Assembly (NCBI RefSeq): GCF_014650435.1
Contig: NZ_BMUY01000001.1
Span: 310,001 to 374,000, forward strand
Length of the DNA: 64,000 nucleotides
DNA from: Streptomyces tendae
GTDB lineage: Bacteria; Actinomycetota; Actinomycetes; Streptomycetales; Streptomycetaceae
Direction: 5' to 3'
Below, one piece after another: positions 17,539 to 25,939 of the stretch. A model generated the notes under the pieces. It searched no databases. It worked only from the letters and a program-made list of their open reading frames with translations, and had not been told where the DNA came from. The position numbers were made by a program, and so were the translations under genes. Position 1 is the first letter of the stretch, and each line of letters opens with the position of its first letter.

Positions 17539-19383
17539 GTGTCGCAGGAGAAGTCTGTCCAGACCCGGGACGAGAACGGGTACGACTACGACGTCCTCGT
17601 CGTGGGATCCGGCTTCGGCGGCTCCGTGTCCGCCCTCCGCCTCACCGAGAAGGGATACCGCGTCGGCGTCCTGGAGGCCGGCCGCCGCTTCACCCGCGAG
17701 TCGCTGCCGAAGAACTCCTGGGACCTCAAGAACTACCTCTGGGCGCCCAGGCTCGGCATGTTCGGCATCCAGCGCATCCACCTGCTCGGAAATGTCATGG
17801 TCCTGGCAGGCGCCGGGGTCGGCGGCGGCTCCCTCAACTACGCCAACACCCTCTACGTCCCGCCGAAGCCCTTCTTCGACGACCCCCAGTGGCGCGACAT
17901 CACCGACTGGCACGAGGAACTGACGCCGTACTACGACCAGGCCAAGCGCATGCTCGGCGTCCGTCTCAACCCGACGATGACCCCCTCCGACGTGCACCTG
18001 AAGGCCGCCGCCGAGCGGATGGGCTGTGGCGACACCTTCCACATGGCGCCGGTCGGCGTCTTCTTCGGCGACGGCGAGGACGCCGACGGCAAGGCGAAGG
18101 CCGAGCCGGGACGGCAGGTGCCCGACCCGTACTTCGGCGGGGCGGGCCCCGACCGCAAGGCGTGCAACGAGTGCGGCGAGTGCATGACCGGCTGCCGGCA
18201 CGGCGCGAAGAACACCCTCAACGAGAACTACCTGTACCTCGCCGAGAAGGCCGGCGCCGTGGTGCACCCGATGACCACGGTCGTCTCCGTCACGGACGAC
18301 TCTCGCGGCGGATTCGCGATCGCCACGCTCCCCACCGACCACAAGAAGCGCGGGAAGCCCGGCAGGCGCGGAAAGCAGGACGCGGGCCGCACCTTCACCG
18401 CCCGCCGGGTCGTCATCGCCGCCGGCACCTACGGCACCCAGACCCTGCTGCACCGCATGAAGGCGGGCGGCCAGCTGCCCCACATATCCGACAAGCTCGG
18501 CGAGTTGACCCGCACCAACTCCGAGGCACTGGTCGGCGCCCAGACCGACGACCGGCGCTACCGCGGCGCCACCGGCGAGCCCCGCGCCGATTTCACGCGC
18601 GGCGTCGCCATCACGTCCTCGATCCACCCCGACGCCAACACCCACATCGAACCGGTGCGTTACGGCAAGGGCTCCAACTCGATGGGCGGCCTGTCGATCC
18701 TCCAGGTCCCCTACGCCGGGCAGACCGCCTCGGGTGCCTCCCGCGTCCTGGGCTTCCTGGGCCACGCGGCCAAGCACCCGCTGCTGGTCCTGCGTTCCCT
18801 GTCCAACCGCAAGTGGTCCGAGCGGACCATCATCGGCCTGGTCATGCAGTCCGTGGACAACTCGCTGACCACGCACCTGAAACCGACGGGCGTCGGCAAG
18901 GGCCTGCTCACCGCACGCCAGGGTCACGGCTCGCCCAACCCCAAGCAGATCAAGGCCGCGACCGAGGGTGCCAGCGCACTCGCCGCCGAGATCAACGGCT
19001 TCGCCGGGTCCAACGTCGGCGAGCTGATGGGCACCCCGCTCACCGCCCACTTCCTCGGCGGCTGCCCGATCGGCGCCTCGCGCGAGACCGGCGTCATCGA
19101 CCCGTACCACCGCCTCTACGGCCACCCCGGCATCTCGGTCGTCGACGGCGCCGCCGTCTCGGCCAACCTCGGGGTCAATCCGTCCCTGACCATCACGGCG
19201 CAGGCCGAGCGCGCGATGTCGTACTGGCCGAACAAGGGCGAGAGCGATCCGCGCCCGGCGCAGGGCGCCGCGTACGCACGGGTGGCAGCCGTCGAGCCCC
19301 ACTCCCCGGCCGTCCCGGAGAAGGCCTTCGGCGCGCTCCGGCTGCCGTTCCTGGACCTGCCGACGGTGCCGCCGAAGAAGTAG
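17539..19383 (+). CDS. GMC-family FAD oxidoreductase (cholesterol oxidase-like)
   Basis: A 614-residue glucose-methanol-choline oxidoreductase. The GTG at 17539 has a strong site GAGGAG upstream. The N-terminal FAD fold is YDVLVVGSGFGGSVSALRL, followed by the flavin loop with NVMVLAGAGVGGGSLNYAN. A cysteine-rich block, ACNECGECMTGCRHGAKNT, lies near residue 210 and is typical of the cholesterol-oxidase/long-chain alcohol oxidase subgroup. The C-terminal FAD-binding part shows GHPGISVVDGAAVSANLGVN. No signal peptide is seen, so a cytoplasmic or membrane-associated place is likely. It follows the aldehyde dehydrogenase gene closely and may act on an alcohol upstream of it. The substrate is unknown. 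Confidence 0.88.
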   Translation: MSQEKSVQTRDENGYDYDVLVVGSGFGGSVSALRLTEKGYRVGVLEAGRRFTRESLPKNSWDLKNYLWAPRLGMFGIQRIHLLGNVMVLAGAGVGGGSLNYANTLYVPPKPFFDDPQWRDITDWHEELTPYYDQAKRMLGVRLNPTMTPSDVHLKAAAERMGCGDTFHMAPVGVFFGDGEDADGKAKAEPGRQVPDPYFGGAGPDRKACNECGECMTGCRHGAKNTLNENYLYLAEKAGAVVHPMTTVVSVTDDSRGGFAIATLPTDHKKRGKPGRRGKQDAGRTFTARRVVIAAGTYGTQTLLHRMKAGGQLPHISDKLGELTRTNSEALVGAQTDDRRYRGATGEPRADFTRGVAITSSIHPDANTHIEPVRYGKGSNSMGGLSILQVPYAGQTASGASRVLGFLGHAAKHPLLVLRSLSNRKWSERTIIGLVMQSVDNSLTTHLKPTGVGKGLLTARQGHGSPNPKQIKAATEGASALAAEINGFAGSNVGELMGTPLTAHFLGGCPIGASRETGVIDPYHRLYGHPGISVVDGAAVSANLGVNPSLTITAQAERAMSYWPNKGESDPRPAQGAAYARVAAVEPHSPAVPEKAFGALRLPFLDLPTVPPKK

Positions 19384-19384
19384 C

Positions 19385-19414
19385 GGACCCGCACCCCCCT
19401 CCGAGCGCGGGTCC
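19385..19414 (+). terminator. Possible terminator after the GMC oxidoreductase
   Basis: An 8-bp stem, GGACCCGC (19385-19392) with GCGGGTCC (19407-19414), directly after the stop codon. The 14-nt loop and lack of a U-tract make it weak. Confidence 0.35.
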
Positions 19415-19444
19415 CCACTCCATGCCTGTTCTGATCGGCGAAGC

Positions 19445-19472
19445 CTGTGAATGGTTGTCCCCACATTCACAG
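19445..19472. other. Perfect 9-bp inverted repeat in the convergent intergenic region
   Basis: CTGTGAATG (19445-19453) is mirrored by CATTCACAG (19464-19472) around a 10-bp AT-richer spacer. It could be a binding site or a hairpin. The two neighbouring genes converge, so an operator for either is unlikely unless an unannotated transcript starts here. Confidence 0.5.
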
Positions 19473-19601
19473 AATCCTTATGTGGCCTGTGTCACTCGGG
19501 AGGAGCGCGGGAGGCAGGAGAGGGAGGGGGAGCGGGAGGCGGGCGTCGCCAGCTGAGACAGGCTCGTGGACAGGCCCGTGTCGAACGAGGGACACGTTCC
19601 G

Positions 19602-19641
19602 ACGGCCGGCCCCGGGCGTCCCCGGAGCCGGCCGTTCTCTT
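19602..19641 (+). terminator. Terminator-like hairpin on the plus strand
   Basis: ACGGCCGGC (19602-19610) pairs with GCCGGCCGT (19627-19635), with an inner CCGGG/CCCGG stem, followed by TCTCTT. It lies about 190 nt after the previous likely terminator and no convincing gene lies between, so a small RNA or read-through terminator is possible. I see nothing else definable in 19642-19896. Confidence 0.5.
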
Positions 19642-19896
19642 GGGTGACCGGGCTGCTGTCCCCTGCCGTCCGGTCACTTCCTGGAGCGAGGTCCCACGAC
19701 GTCCGGCGCCAGCCGTACGTCTCATCGCTCCAGCGAGCCACGCGTGGTTCTTTCGGGCCCGCCCCTGGCTGACACGGACACCGGGACCAACGAAGCCGCT
19801 CGCGCACCGGTCACGCTCCGTACGGGTGAGAAGCGGCCCGAACTCAGATACGACCCGGTCGCTCCGCGGACAGGAGACCCGGTCGGGCCGCGGGCC

Positions 19897-20184
19897 TCAG
19901 ACCCGCCCGCGGCACAGCTCCAGCATCGTCATCGCCAGCGCCGTGCCCGGCTTGCCCAGCGCCTGCCGGTAGTGGTCGAGCACCTCCATCTCGCGGGAGA
20001 GGTTCACCCGCCGGCCGCCGGAGGTGATCCTCGCCTCCTGGATGACGGCGGAGACGGCCATCCGTTCCTGGATCAGCCCGATGATCCGGTCGTCCAGGGC
20101 GTCGATGCGCTCCCGGGCGCCGGTGATCACGTCGGCGGCCTCGGGGGTGTGGGCGCCGGTCTTGTCTGCTGCGGTGACGGTCAT
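19897..20184 (-). CDS. Chorismate mutase (AroQ type)
   Basis: A 95-residue helical chorismate mutase that converts chorismate to prephenate, the branch point toward phenylalanine and tyrosine. The ATG at 20184 follows GGAG with an 8-nt gap; an in-frame upstream start would run through the leader hairpin. AroQ features are an N-terminal long helix with ARERIDALDDRIIGLIQERM (Arg and Asp near the active site), a central RxxREMEVL segment and the C-terminal helix. It is monofunctional, with no fused prephenate dehydratase or DAHP synthase. It has a 185-nt untranslated leader with a small ORF and hairpins suggesting attenuation. It is divergent from guaA. Confidence 0.9.
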   Translation of the reverse strand: MTVTAADKTGAHTPEAADVITGARERIDALDDRIIGLIQERMAVSAVIQEARITSGGRRVNLSREMEVLDHYRQALGKPGTALAMTMLELCRGRV

Positions 20185-20241
20185 GTCGGTGTCTCCTCGC
20201 CGAAGGGTGGCGGCACCCGGGACCGGCACGGTCCGCAAACG

Positions 20242-20278
20242 CCAGGCGCCCCGGACCTTGTCGGCCCGGGGCGCCTGG
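20242..20278 (-). terminator. Attenuator-type hairpin in the chorismate mutase leader
   Basis: A perfect 13-bp stem, CCAGGCGCCCCGG (20242-20254) with CCGGGGCGCCTGG (20266-20278), and an 11-nt loop. On the minus-strand transcript it precedes GTTTG, a weak U-tract. The sequence CCAGGCG also occurs in the leader ORF (20352-20358) and could pair with the 3' arm instead, so the stem may be conditional. Confidence 0.65.
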
Positions 20279-20297
20279 GAAGTCGCTTGTCAGTTGC

Positions 20298-20369
20298 TCA
20301 AGCAGCACGACCATGGCAGCCGGTGGGCCGGTTGCCATAGGTAAACAGGAACGCCTGGTGCTTGAGCAT
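20298..20369 (-). CDS. Probable leader peptide (23 aa) of chorismate mutase, Phe/Tyr codons
   Basis: A minus-strand ATG at 20369 opens 23 codons ending at 20298. The peptide begins MLKHQAFLFTYGN; the core FLFTY uses TTC, TTT and TAT codons, and TTT is very rare in GC-rich Streptomyces genes. The ATG lies at the predicted transcription start, so the mRNA would be leaderless. The first codons (TGCTCAAGCA) pair perfectly over 10 bp with the sequence around the stop codon (20295-20304), enclosing a second hairpin ATGGCA/TGCCAT plus CCGG/CCGG. Translating the peptide must therefore open both helices. Phe and Tyr are the products of the controlled pathway, as expected of an attenuation sensor. Confidence 0.65.
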   Translation of the reverse strand: MLKHQAFLFTYGNRPTGCHGRAA

Positions 20370-20376
20370 GGGCCCA

Positions 20377-20405
20377 AGTATGCCCCGGCGACGGTCGGTG
20401 TCCAA
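20377..20405 (-). promoter_or_regulatory. Sigma70-type promoter of the chorismate mutase leader
   Basis: On the minus strand TTGGAC (20400-20405) and CATACT (20377-20382) are separated by exactly 17 bp. The expected start is near 20369-20371, at the leader ATG. Confidence 0.65.
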
Positions 20406-20553
20406 CCCGGTTCGCATGGTGAGACCCGAGGGCGGAGCGGGGAGGGGAGGCGGCGGGGCCGACGGCCGGGACCGACGGCGGGGCCGGGTCACCTTCCCAG
20501 CTCGGTAGAATCGGGAGCACAAGCCCCCCGCCCGACCCGCCGGAAGGCACCCC

Positions 20554-22134
20554 GTGTCATCAGCGACTCCCGCTGCCGCCGCCCCCGACACCGTCCTGGT
20601 CGTCGACTTCGGCGCGCAGTACGCCCAGCTCATCGCCCGTCGTGTCCGCGAGGCGCGGGTCTACAGCGAGATCGTGCCGAGCTCCATGCCGGTCGAGGAG
20701 ATCCTCGCCAAGAACCCGGCGGCCATCATCCTCTCGGGCGGACCCTCCTCGGTGTACGAGCCGGGCGCCCCGACCCTCGACCGCTCCCTGTTCGAGGCCG
20801 GCGTCCCCGTCTTCGGCATGTGCTACGGCTTCCAGCTGATGGCGCAGACCCTCGGCGGCACCGTCGACAACTCCGGCGCCCGCGAGTACGGCCGCACCGA
20901 GCTGGCCGTCTCCAAGCCCTCCTCCACCCTCTTCGAGGGCACCCCGGCCGAGCAGTCGGTGTGGATGTCGCACGGCGACGCCTGCTCCGCCGCCCCCGAG
21001 GGCTTCACCGTCACCGGCTCCACGGACGTCGTCCCGGTCGCCGCCTTCGAGAACGACGAGAAGAAGCTCTACGGCGTCCAGTACCACCCCGAGGTCATGC
21101 ATTCCACCCACGGGCAGCAGGTGCTGGAGCACTTCCTGTACCGGGGCGCGGGCCTGAGCCCCGACTGGACCACGGGCAACGTGATCGAGGAGCAGGTCGC
21201 CGCCATCCGCGAGCAGGTCGGCGACAAGCGGGCCATCTGCGGGCTGTCCGGCGGCGTGGACTCCGCGGTCGCCGCCGCCCTCGTCCAGAAGGCCATCGGC
21301 TCCCAGCTGACCTGCGTCTACGTCGACCACGGCCTGATGCGCAAGGGCGAGACCGAGCAGGTCGAGAAGGACTTCGTCGCCGCGACCGGCGTGCAGCTGA
21401 AGGTCGTGGACGCCGAGGAGCGCTTCCTCAAGGCGCTGGCCGGGGTCTCCGACCCCGAGGAGAAGCGGAAGATCATCGGCCGCGAGTTCATCCGGGTCTT
21501 CGAGCAGGCGCAGCTGGAGATCATGCAGGAGGACGGCCCCGAGGTCGCCTTCCTGGTGCAGGGCACGCTCTACCCGGACGTCGTCGAGTCCGGCGGCGGC
21601 ACCGGCACCGCCAACATCAAGTCCCACCACAACGTGGGCGGCCTCCCCGACGACATCGAGTTCGAGCTGGTCGAACCGCTGCGCCAGCTGTTCAAGGACG
21701 AGGTCCGCATGGTCGGCCAGGAGCTGGGCCTGCCGGACGAGATCGTCCAGCGCCAGCCCTTCCCGGGCCCGGGCCTCGGCATCCGGATCGTCGGCGAGGT
21801 CACCAAGGAGCGGCTCGACCTGCTGCGAGAGGCCGACGCCATCGCCCGCGAGGAGCTGACCGCGGCCGGCCTCGACCGCGACATCTGGCAGTGCCCGGTG
21901 GTGCTCCTCGCGGACGTCCGCTCCGTCGGCGTCCAGGGCGACGGCCGGACCTACGGCCACCCGATCGTCCTGCGGCCGGTCTCGTCCGAGGACGCCATGA
22001 CCGCCGACTGGTCCCGGCTGCCGTACGACGTGCTGGCGAAGATCTCGACCCGGATCACCAACGAGGTCAAGGACGTCAACCGCGTCGTCCTCGACGTGAC
22101 CTCGAAGCCGCCGGGGACCATCGAGTGGGAGTGA
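20554..22134 (+). CDS. guaA: GMP synthase (glutamine-hydrolysing)
   Basis: A 526-residue cytosolic enzyme that aminates XMP to GMP with glutamine and ATP. The GTG at 20554 follows GGAAGG; a TAGAAT -10-like box at 20506-20511 has no clear -35. The N-terminal class-I glutamine amidotransferase has the nucleophile Cys90 in GMCYGFQ and the His/Glu pair in YHPEVMHS. The central ATP pyrophosphatase domain has SGGVDS, and the C-terminal dimerisation domain ends with [11 protein letters not shown]. Length and motifs are normal. With guaB it completes the IMP to GMP branch. It converges on a PPOX-family gene 24 bp downstream. Confidence 0.98.
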   Translation: MSSATPAAAAPDTVLVVDFGAQYAQLIARRVREARVYSEIVPSSMPVEEILAKNPAAIILSGGPSSVYEPGAPTLDRSLFEAGVPVFGMCYGFQLMAQTLGGTVDNSGAREYGRTELAVSKPSSTLFEGTPAEQSVWMSHGDACSAAPEGFTVTGSTDVVPVAAFENDEKKLYGVQYHPEVMHSTHGQQVLEHFLYRGAGLSPDWTTGNVIEEQVAAIREQVGDKRAICGLSGGVDSAVAAALVQKAIGSQLTCVYVDHGLMRKGETEQVEKDFVAATGVQLKVVDAEERFLKALAGVSDPEEKRKIIGREFIRVFEQAQLEIMQEDGPEVAFLVQGTLYPDVVESGGGTGTANIKSHHNVGGLPDDIEFELVEPLRQLFKDEVRMVGQELGLPDEIVQRQPFPGPGLGIRIVGEVTKERLDLLREADAIAREELTAAGLDRDIWQCPVVLLADVRSVGVQGDGRTYGHPIVLRPVSSEDAMTADWSRLPYDVLAKISTRITNEVKDVNRVVLDVTSKPPGTIEWE

Positions 22135-22158
22135 CCCGGGAGCCCCGGAGGGCGCTCG

Positions 22159-22644
22159 CTACGTGCGCCTGATCGTGCGCACGGGCTGACCGGGCTGCCA
22201 GATCTCGACGACGAGGTACTTGTCGTCCTCGACGCAGGTCCGCACGACCTCCGTCAGCTCGGTACGGAAGAGGTGGAACGGCTCCGGCGGTTCCACCTCT
22301 TCGACGTATCCGGCTCTGGTTGCGGGGTCCTCGACCTCGATCGCCCGTCCGGCGATCCGTACGTCCCCGCCTCCCATGCCGGTGCCGTCCCCCGGGTTCG
22401 CCTGCAGCGCGAAGCGCGGGTCGCGGCGCAGGTCGAGGGCCTTCAGCGAGCCCGGCATCATGCCGAGCCACAGCTCGCCGCGCAGGAAACGCACCTCCAG
22501 GCCGGTGGTGCGGGGCGAGCCGTCCTTGCGGAGGGTCGCGAGGACGTGGTGCGTGTACGCGCCGAAGCGCGCTTCGGCGGTGTCGGCCAGGGCGGGTGCC
22601 GCGGCGGCGAAACCGGCCCAGTTCACAGCGGTGCCTGAAGTCAT
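22159..22644 (-). CDS. Pyridoxamine 5'-phosphate oxidase (PPOX) family protein
   Basis: A 161-residue split-barrel protein of the FMN/F420-binding PPOX superfamily. Recognisable are the N-terminal VLATLRKDGSPRTTGLEVRF strand pair, LWLGMMPGSLKALDLRRDPR and the C-terminal YLVVEIWQP strand. These proteins bind FMN, F420 or haem and reduce or sequester varied substrates; the specific role is unknown. The ATG at 22644 lacks a clear ribosome-binding site and may be translated from a short leader. It converges with guaA and diverges from the aldolase-like gene at 22771. Confidence 0.8.
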   Translation of the reverse strand: MTSGTAVNWAGFAAAAPALADTAEARFGAYTHHVLATLRKDGSPRTTGLEVRFLRGELWLGMMPGSLKALDLRRDPRFALQANPGDGTGMGGGDVRIAGRAIEVEDPATRAGYVEEVEPPEPFHLFRTELTEVVRTCVEDDKYLVVEIWQPGQPVRTIRRT

Positions 22645-22770
22645 GCACCGAGTGTGAACGCCAAAACCGACATCCTCTGTCGCCTATTGGTCCCGGAACT
22701 GTCCTCCCGGCCGCACCGCCGGTAACTTCCGGCCCGTAGGGCACATCCGGCGCCGAAGGACAGAGAACAC

Positions 22771-23574
22771 ATGCACGGGACGCCAGGGGCCACCGAGCCC
22801 CCGCCGCTGCCCACCGACCGGCTGCGGTTCGCCATGCCGCCCAGGCACGACTCGGTCGAGGACGAACGCCGGCACCGCAAGGAACGGCTCGCCTGCGCGC
22901 TGCGCCTCTTCGGGCGGCACGGGTTCGAGGACGGGGTCTCCGGGCACATCACGGCCCGTGACCCCGAGTACAGCGAGTGCTTCTGGGTCAACCCGTTCGG
23001 CGTGCCCTTCGCCCACATCGCGGTGAGCGACCTGGTGCTGGTCAACTCCGAGGGCCAGGTGGTGGAGGGCGGTCACCACGTGAACCAGGCCGCCTTCACC
23101 GTGCACTCCCAGGTCCACGCCGCCCGCCCGGACGTCGTCGCGGTCGCCCACTGCCACTCGGTGCACGGGCGCGCGCTGTCGGCCCTCGGCGAGCTGCTCG
23201 AACCGATCACCCAGGAGAGCTGCGCCTTCTACGAGGACCACGCCCTGTACGACTCCTACTCGGGGGTCTCCGTCGACGCCGAGGAGGGGCGGCGCATCGC
23301 ACGGGTGCTCGGCTCCGGCAAGGCGCTGGTGCTGCGCAACCACGGGCTGCTGACGGTCGGCGACTCGGTGGACGCGGCGGCCTGGTGGTTCCTGTCGCTG
23401 GAGCGGTCCTGCCAGGTGCAGTTGCTGGCCAAGGCGGCGGGGCGGCCGGTGCGGATCGACCACCGGCAGGCCGTGGCGACCCGGGAACAGCTCGGCGGCG
23501 ACCTGGTGGCGTGGATCAACTACCAGCCCCTGTGGCAGGAGGTCACCCGCCGCGAACCGGACCTGTTCGACTGA
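22771..23574 (+). CDS. Class II aldolase/adducin family protein
   Basis: A 267-residue member of the class II aldolase/adducin superfamily of zinc-dependent fuculose/ribulose-phosphate aldolases and epimerases. The ATG at 22771 follows AAGGACAGAG. The motif GVSGHITARDP marks the phosphate-binding glycine-rich loop. VAVAHCHSVHGRAL supplies two metal His, and VLRNHGLLTVGDSV supplies the third metal His. No kinase or isomerase gene is adjacent, so the substrate is not indicated. Several actinobacterial members of this subgroup are of unknown function. Confidence 0.85.
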   Translation: MHGTPGATEPPPLPTDRLRFAMPPRHDSVEDERRHRKERLACALRLFGRHGFEDGVSGHITARDPEYSECFWVNPFGVPFAHIAVSDLVLVNSEGQVVEGGHHVNQAAFTVHSQVHAARPDVVAVAHCHSVHGRALSALGELLEPITQESCAFYEDHALYDSYSGVSVDAEEGRRIARVLGSGKALVLRNHGLLTVGDSVDAAAWWFLSLERSCQVQLLAKAAGRPVRIDHRQAVATREQLGGDLVAWINYQPLWQEVTRREPDLFD

Positions 23575-23735
23575 CCGCACCCCAGGCGACCCGGTGCGAC
23601 GTCAACACGGCGGTCCGCGCATCACCCGCGCTGAGCAGACGTAAGCCGGGGCGGCGCGCGGACACGGGCCGGGGTACGGCACAATTCGCTGTCGTTCCAA
23701 GGGACTTACCGGGTGCGGGAAGGCGGGCGTCGGGC

Positions 23736-25031
23736 GTGGCGGTGCAGGAGGCGAGACGCGGGAGCGGCTCGGACAGGGGCGCGTACGAGGCGGCGCACGG
23801 CGGTGGCTGCACCTGCGGGGACTGCCCGCACGGGGCCCGCGAGGGGCACCGCAGGGCGGTCGCCGCGTTCCTGCTGCGGCGGGACGAGTTCGCGGCCGGG
23901 CAGGGGCTGCCGGCCGCGGTGGCCCACTCGGCCTCCGCGTCCCGGCAGTGGGTCTCGGAGGAGCTGACCCAGTCGGCGGAAGCCGTCGCCGAACGCGGCC
24001 GCGCCGAGGGCGACGCGTGGCTCGCCGCGCTGGGCCGGCGTACGACGGTCGTCGTGTGGGCGGCGGTCGTCCTCCTGCTGCTGGGACAGTCGCTCACCGC
24101 GGTCGGCGCGGGCTGGTCGGCGGCGCGCACCGCCGGACTCGCGGCGGCACTGGTGGTGGCCGGTGCGCTGACGGCCGCGTCCTGGTTCCACCGGGCCAGG
24201 GGCGGGGCGCTGGCACCGGTCATCGGTGAGGACAACCGCCTGTCCACCTCCCGTGCCGTGGCGGCGGCCTGGGTCCTCCTCGTCGCCTACGCCGTCCTGG
24301 TGCTCGCCGGGCAACTGGCCGTCGCCTCCGGACCCGACCGGCGGGACGCGCTGATCTCCGGGCTCGAACTCGGCCGCGGCACCGGCGCGGTGACCGTGCT
24401 CGCGGTGGTCTGCGGGATCGCGGTCCTGGTGCGCCGGGTGGTCGGCCTGCGGGTCCTGGGGCAGCGGCTGCAGAAGGTACGGGCCGACCGGCCGCGCGCC
24501 TCGGACCTGCTGACGGACGACGCGGGCCGCGGCACGTTCGCCGACATCCAGTACGTCGTGATCAGCGGCGTGGCGCTGGTGTTCGCGGCGGTACGGCTGG
24601 CCCGGCGTCCGGAACAACTCCCCGACCTGCCCTGGGGTCTCGCGGTGGTCGTGCTGGTCTCGGCGGCGACCTACGTGGCCGGGAAGTACGCCGAGGGCGG
24701 CCGGCCGGTGATCCTCTCCGTGGTCCGGGCACGGGAGGCCGGCGACCTGGACGCACCGATCCGCACCGGCGACGACATCGAGATCCGCGGCGCGGGCTTC
24801 GTGCCGCCGGGTGCCCAGCGGGCGGACCGGCTCTCCCGCATGGTCGTCCGCATCGGCGCGGTCCACGTCCACGTCCCCCTGGTGCCGGTGACGGGCGGCT
24901 TCAGCAACCCCACGGACGACGTGCTGACGGTCCCCGTCCCGGCGGACGTGGAACCGGGCCGGGTGGACGTCCAGGTGGTCACGGGCGCGGGCGTGGAGAC
25001 CAACCGGTACCCGATCGACGTGACGGACTGA
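23736..25031 (+). CDS. Six-helix membrane protein with N-terminal Cys motif, unknown function
   Basis: About 431 residues from the GTG at 23736 (another GTG follows at 23742). The cytoplasmic N-terminus has CTCGDCPHG, a four-residue-spaced Cys motif followed by His-rich basic sequence that might bind metal. About six hydrophobic helices follow, including TTVVVWAAVVLLLLGQSL, AVAAAWVLLVAYAVLVLAG and AVTVLAVVCGIAVLV. A C-terminal domain of about 100 residues has beta-rich sequence with DDIEIRGAGFVPPG, resembling immunoglobulin-like/IPT folds. I do not recognise a family. It stands alone between the aldolase-like gene and a DoxX gene. Confidence 0.75.
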   Translation: MAVQEARRGSGSDRGAYEAAHGGGCTCGDCPHGAREGHRRAVAAFLLRRDEFAAGQGLPAAVAHSASASRQWVSEELTQSAEAVAERGRAEGDAWLAALGRRTTVVVWAAVVLLLLGQSLTAVGAGWSAARTAGLAAALVVAGALTAASWFHRARGGALAPVIGEDNRLSTSRAVAAAWVLLVAYAVLVLAGQLAVASGPDRRDALISGLELGRGTGAVTVLAVVCGIAVLVRRVVGLRVLGQRLQKVRADRPRASDLLTDDAGRGTFADIQYVVISGVALVFAAVRLARRPEQLPDLPWGLAVVVLVSAATYVAGKYAEGGRPVILSVVRAREAGDLDAPIRTGDDIEIRGAGFVPPGAQRADRLSRMVVRIGAVHVHVPLVPVTGGFSNPTDDVLTVPVPADVEPGRVDVQVVTGAGVETNRYPIDVTD

Positions 25032-25149
25032 CACCTCGCGCGAAACCCGGCGGCGAGAAACCGGTTGCCGAGGGTTGAGCGGAGCCCGGGTGTCGTACGT
25101 ATGGTCTGTGGGGGGTCTGGGCATGGGCGGCGAGAGGCGGCTGGCAGTG

Positions 25150-25677
25150 ATGACTCACGGTATGCGGACGGATGTCCACATCTCACCCGAGGGCGGGGGA
25201 GACTGGCGGGACAACGCCGCCCGCTACGCCCTCCTTCCCCTGCGGATCTTCCTCGGTGTCACCTTCATTTACGCCGGTCTGGACAAGCTCACCGACAGCG
25301 CCTTCATGAAGGACGCGGGCGCCGGATCCATCGGCGACATGATGCGGACCGTCCGCGACTCCTCGGCCGTCCCCGCCCTGGTCGACCTCGCCCTGAAGAA
25401 CCCGGCCGGGTTCGGCTACGCCATCGCCCTGGGCGAACTGGCCGTCGGCATCGGCACCCTGCTCGGGCTGCTCACCCGCCTCGCGGCACTGGGCGGCGCG
25501 CTGATCTCCCTCAGCCTGTGGCTGACCGTGAGCTGGGCCTCCGATCCCTACTACTACGGCAACGACCTCGCCTACCTCATGGCCTGGCTCCCCCTCGTCC
25601 TCGCGGGCGCCCCGCTGCTGTCGCTGGACGCCGTACTGCGCACCCGGCGCAGGCGACGGACGGGCGGGTACCGCTAG
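25150..25677 (+). CDS. DoxX-family membrane protein
   Basis: About 175 residues starting at ATG 25150 (ATG 25123 and GTG 25147 are alternatives). Four hydrophobic helices match the DoxX family of small respiratory-chain-linked membrane proteins: LPLRIFLGVTFIYAGLDKL at the first helix, then GELAVGIGTLLGLLTRLAAL and ALISLSLWLTVSW. The motif FIYAGLDKLTD is typical. Members associate with thiol homeostasis and terminal oxidases, but the exact role here is unknown. It converges on the small membrane gene at 25694. Confidence 0.85.
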   Translation: MTHGMRTDVHISPEGGGDWRDNAARYALLPLRIFLGVTFIYAGLDKLTDSAFMKDAGAGSIGDMMRTVRDSSAVPALVDLALKNPAGFGYAIALGELAVGIGTLLGLLTRLAALGGALISLSLWLTVSWASDPYYYGNDLAYLMAWLPLVLAGAPLLSLDAVLRTRRRRRTGGYR

Positions 25678-25693
25678 GGGGTGTCCGGCGCCG

Positions 25694-25939
25694 TCAGCGC
25701 GGGAGGTCCGCCGGGGGTTCGTGCGGGGTCGCCGCGCCGGGCTCCCCGCGGCGTCGGTGCGCGGCCCGGGCCACGACGCCGACCGCGCCCGCGATGCCGA
25801 GCCCGCCCGAGACGACGGGGATCACCGCGAACCACGGCGTTTCCCAGAGGCCGCCCGCGTCACCGGCGTAGACGACGCCTGCCAGCATCAGGAAGAGGCC
25901 GGCCACCAGGCGTCCCGGCTGGAACCTATGACGCAGCAC
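25694..25939 (-). CDS. Small two-helix membrane protein
   Basis: An 81-residue protein, start overlapping the stop of the LiaF/PspC gene by 14 bp on the same strand, so translationally coupled. It has two hydrophobic helices (LVAGLFLMLAGVVYAG and WFAVIPVVSGGLGIAGAVGV) and a basic His/Arg-rich C-terminus. I recognise no family. The coupling suggests it works with the PspC/LiaF-like protein in envelope-stress sensing. Confidence 0.75.
   Translation of the reverse strand: MLRHRFQPGRLVAGLFLMLAGVVYAGDAGGLWETPWFAVIPVVSGGLGIAGAVGVVARAAHRRRGEPGAATPHEPPADLPR

Noticed and set aside
19451..19972. A 173-codon frame between GMC oxidoreductase and chorismate mutase
   Set aside because: It crosses two terminator-like hairpins, overlaps chorismate mutase antisense and lacks protein-like composition.
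20287..20304. TTGTCAGTT on the plus strand as another damage-type promoter
   Set aside because: It mismatches the core at the last base, has no -10 at the 8-bp distance and lies in the chorismate mutase leader stem.
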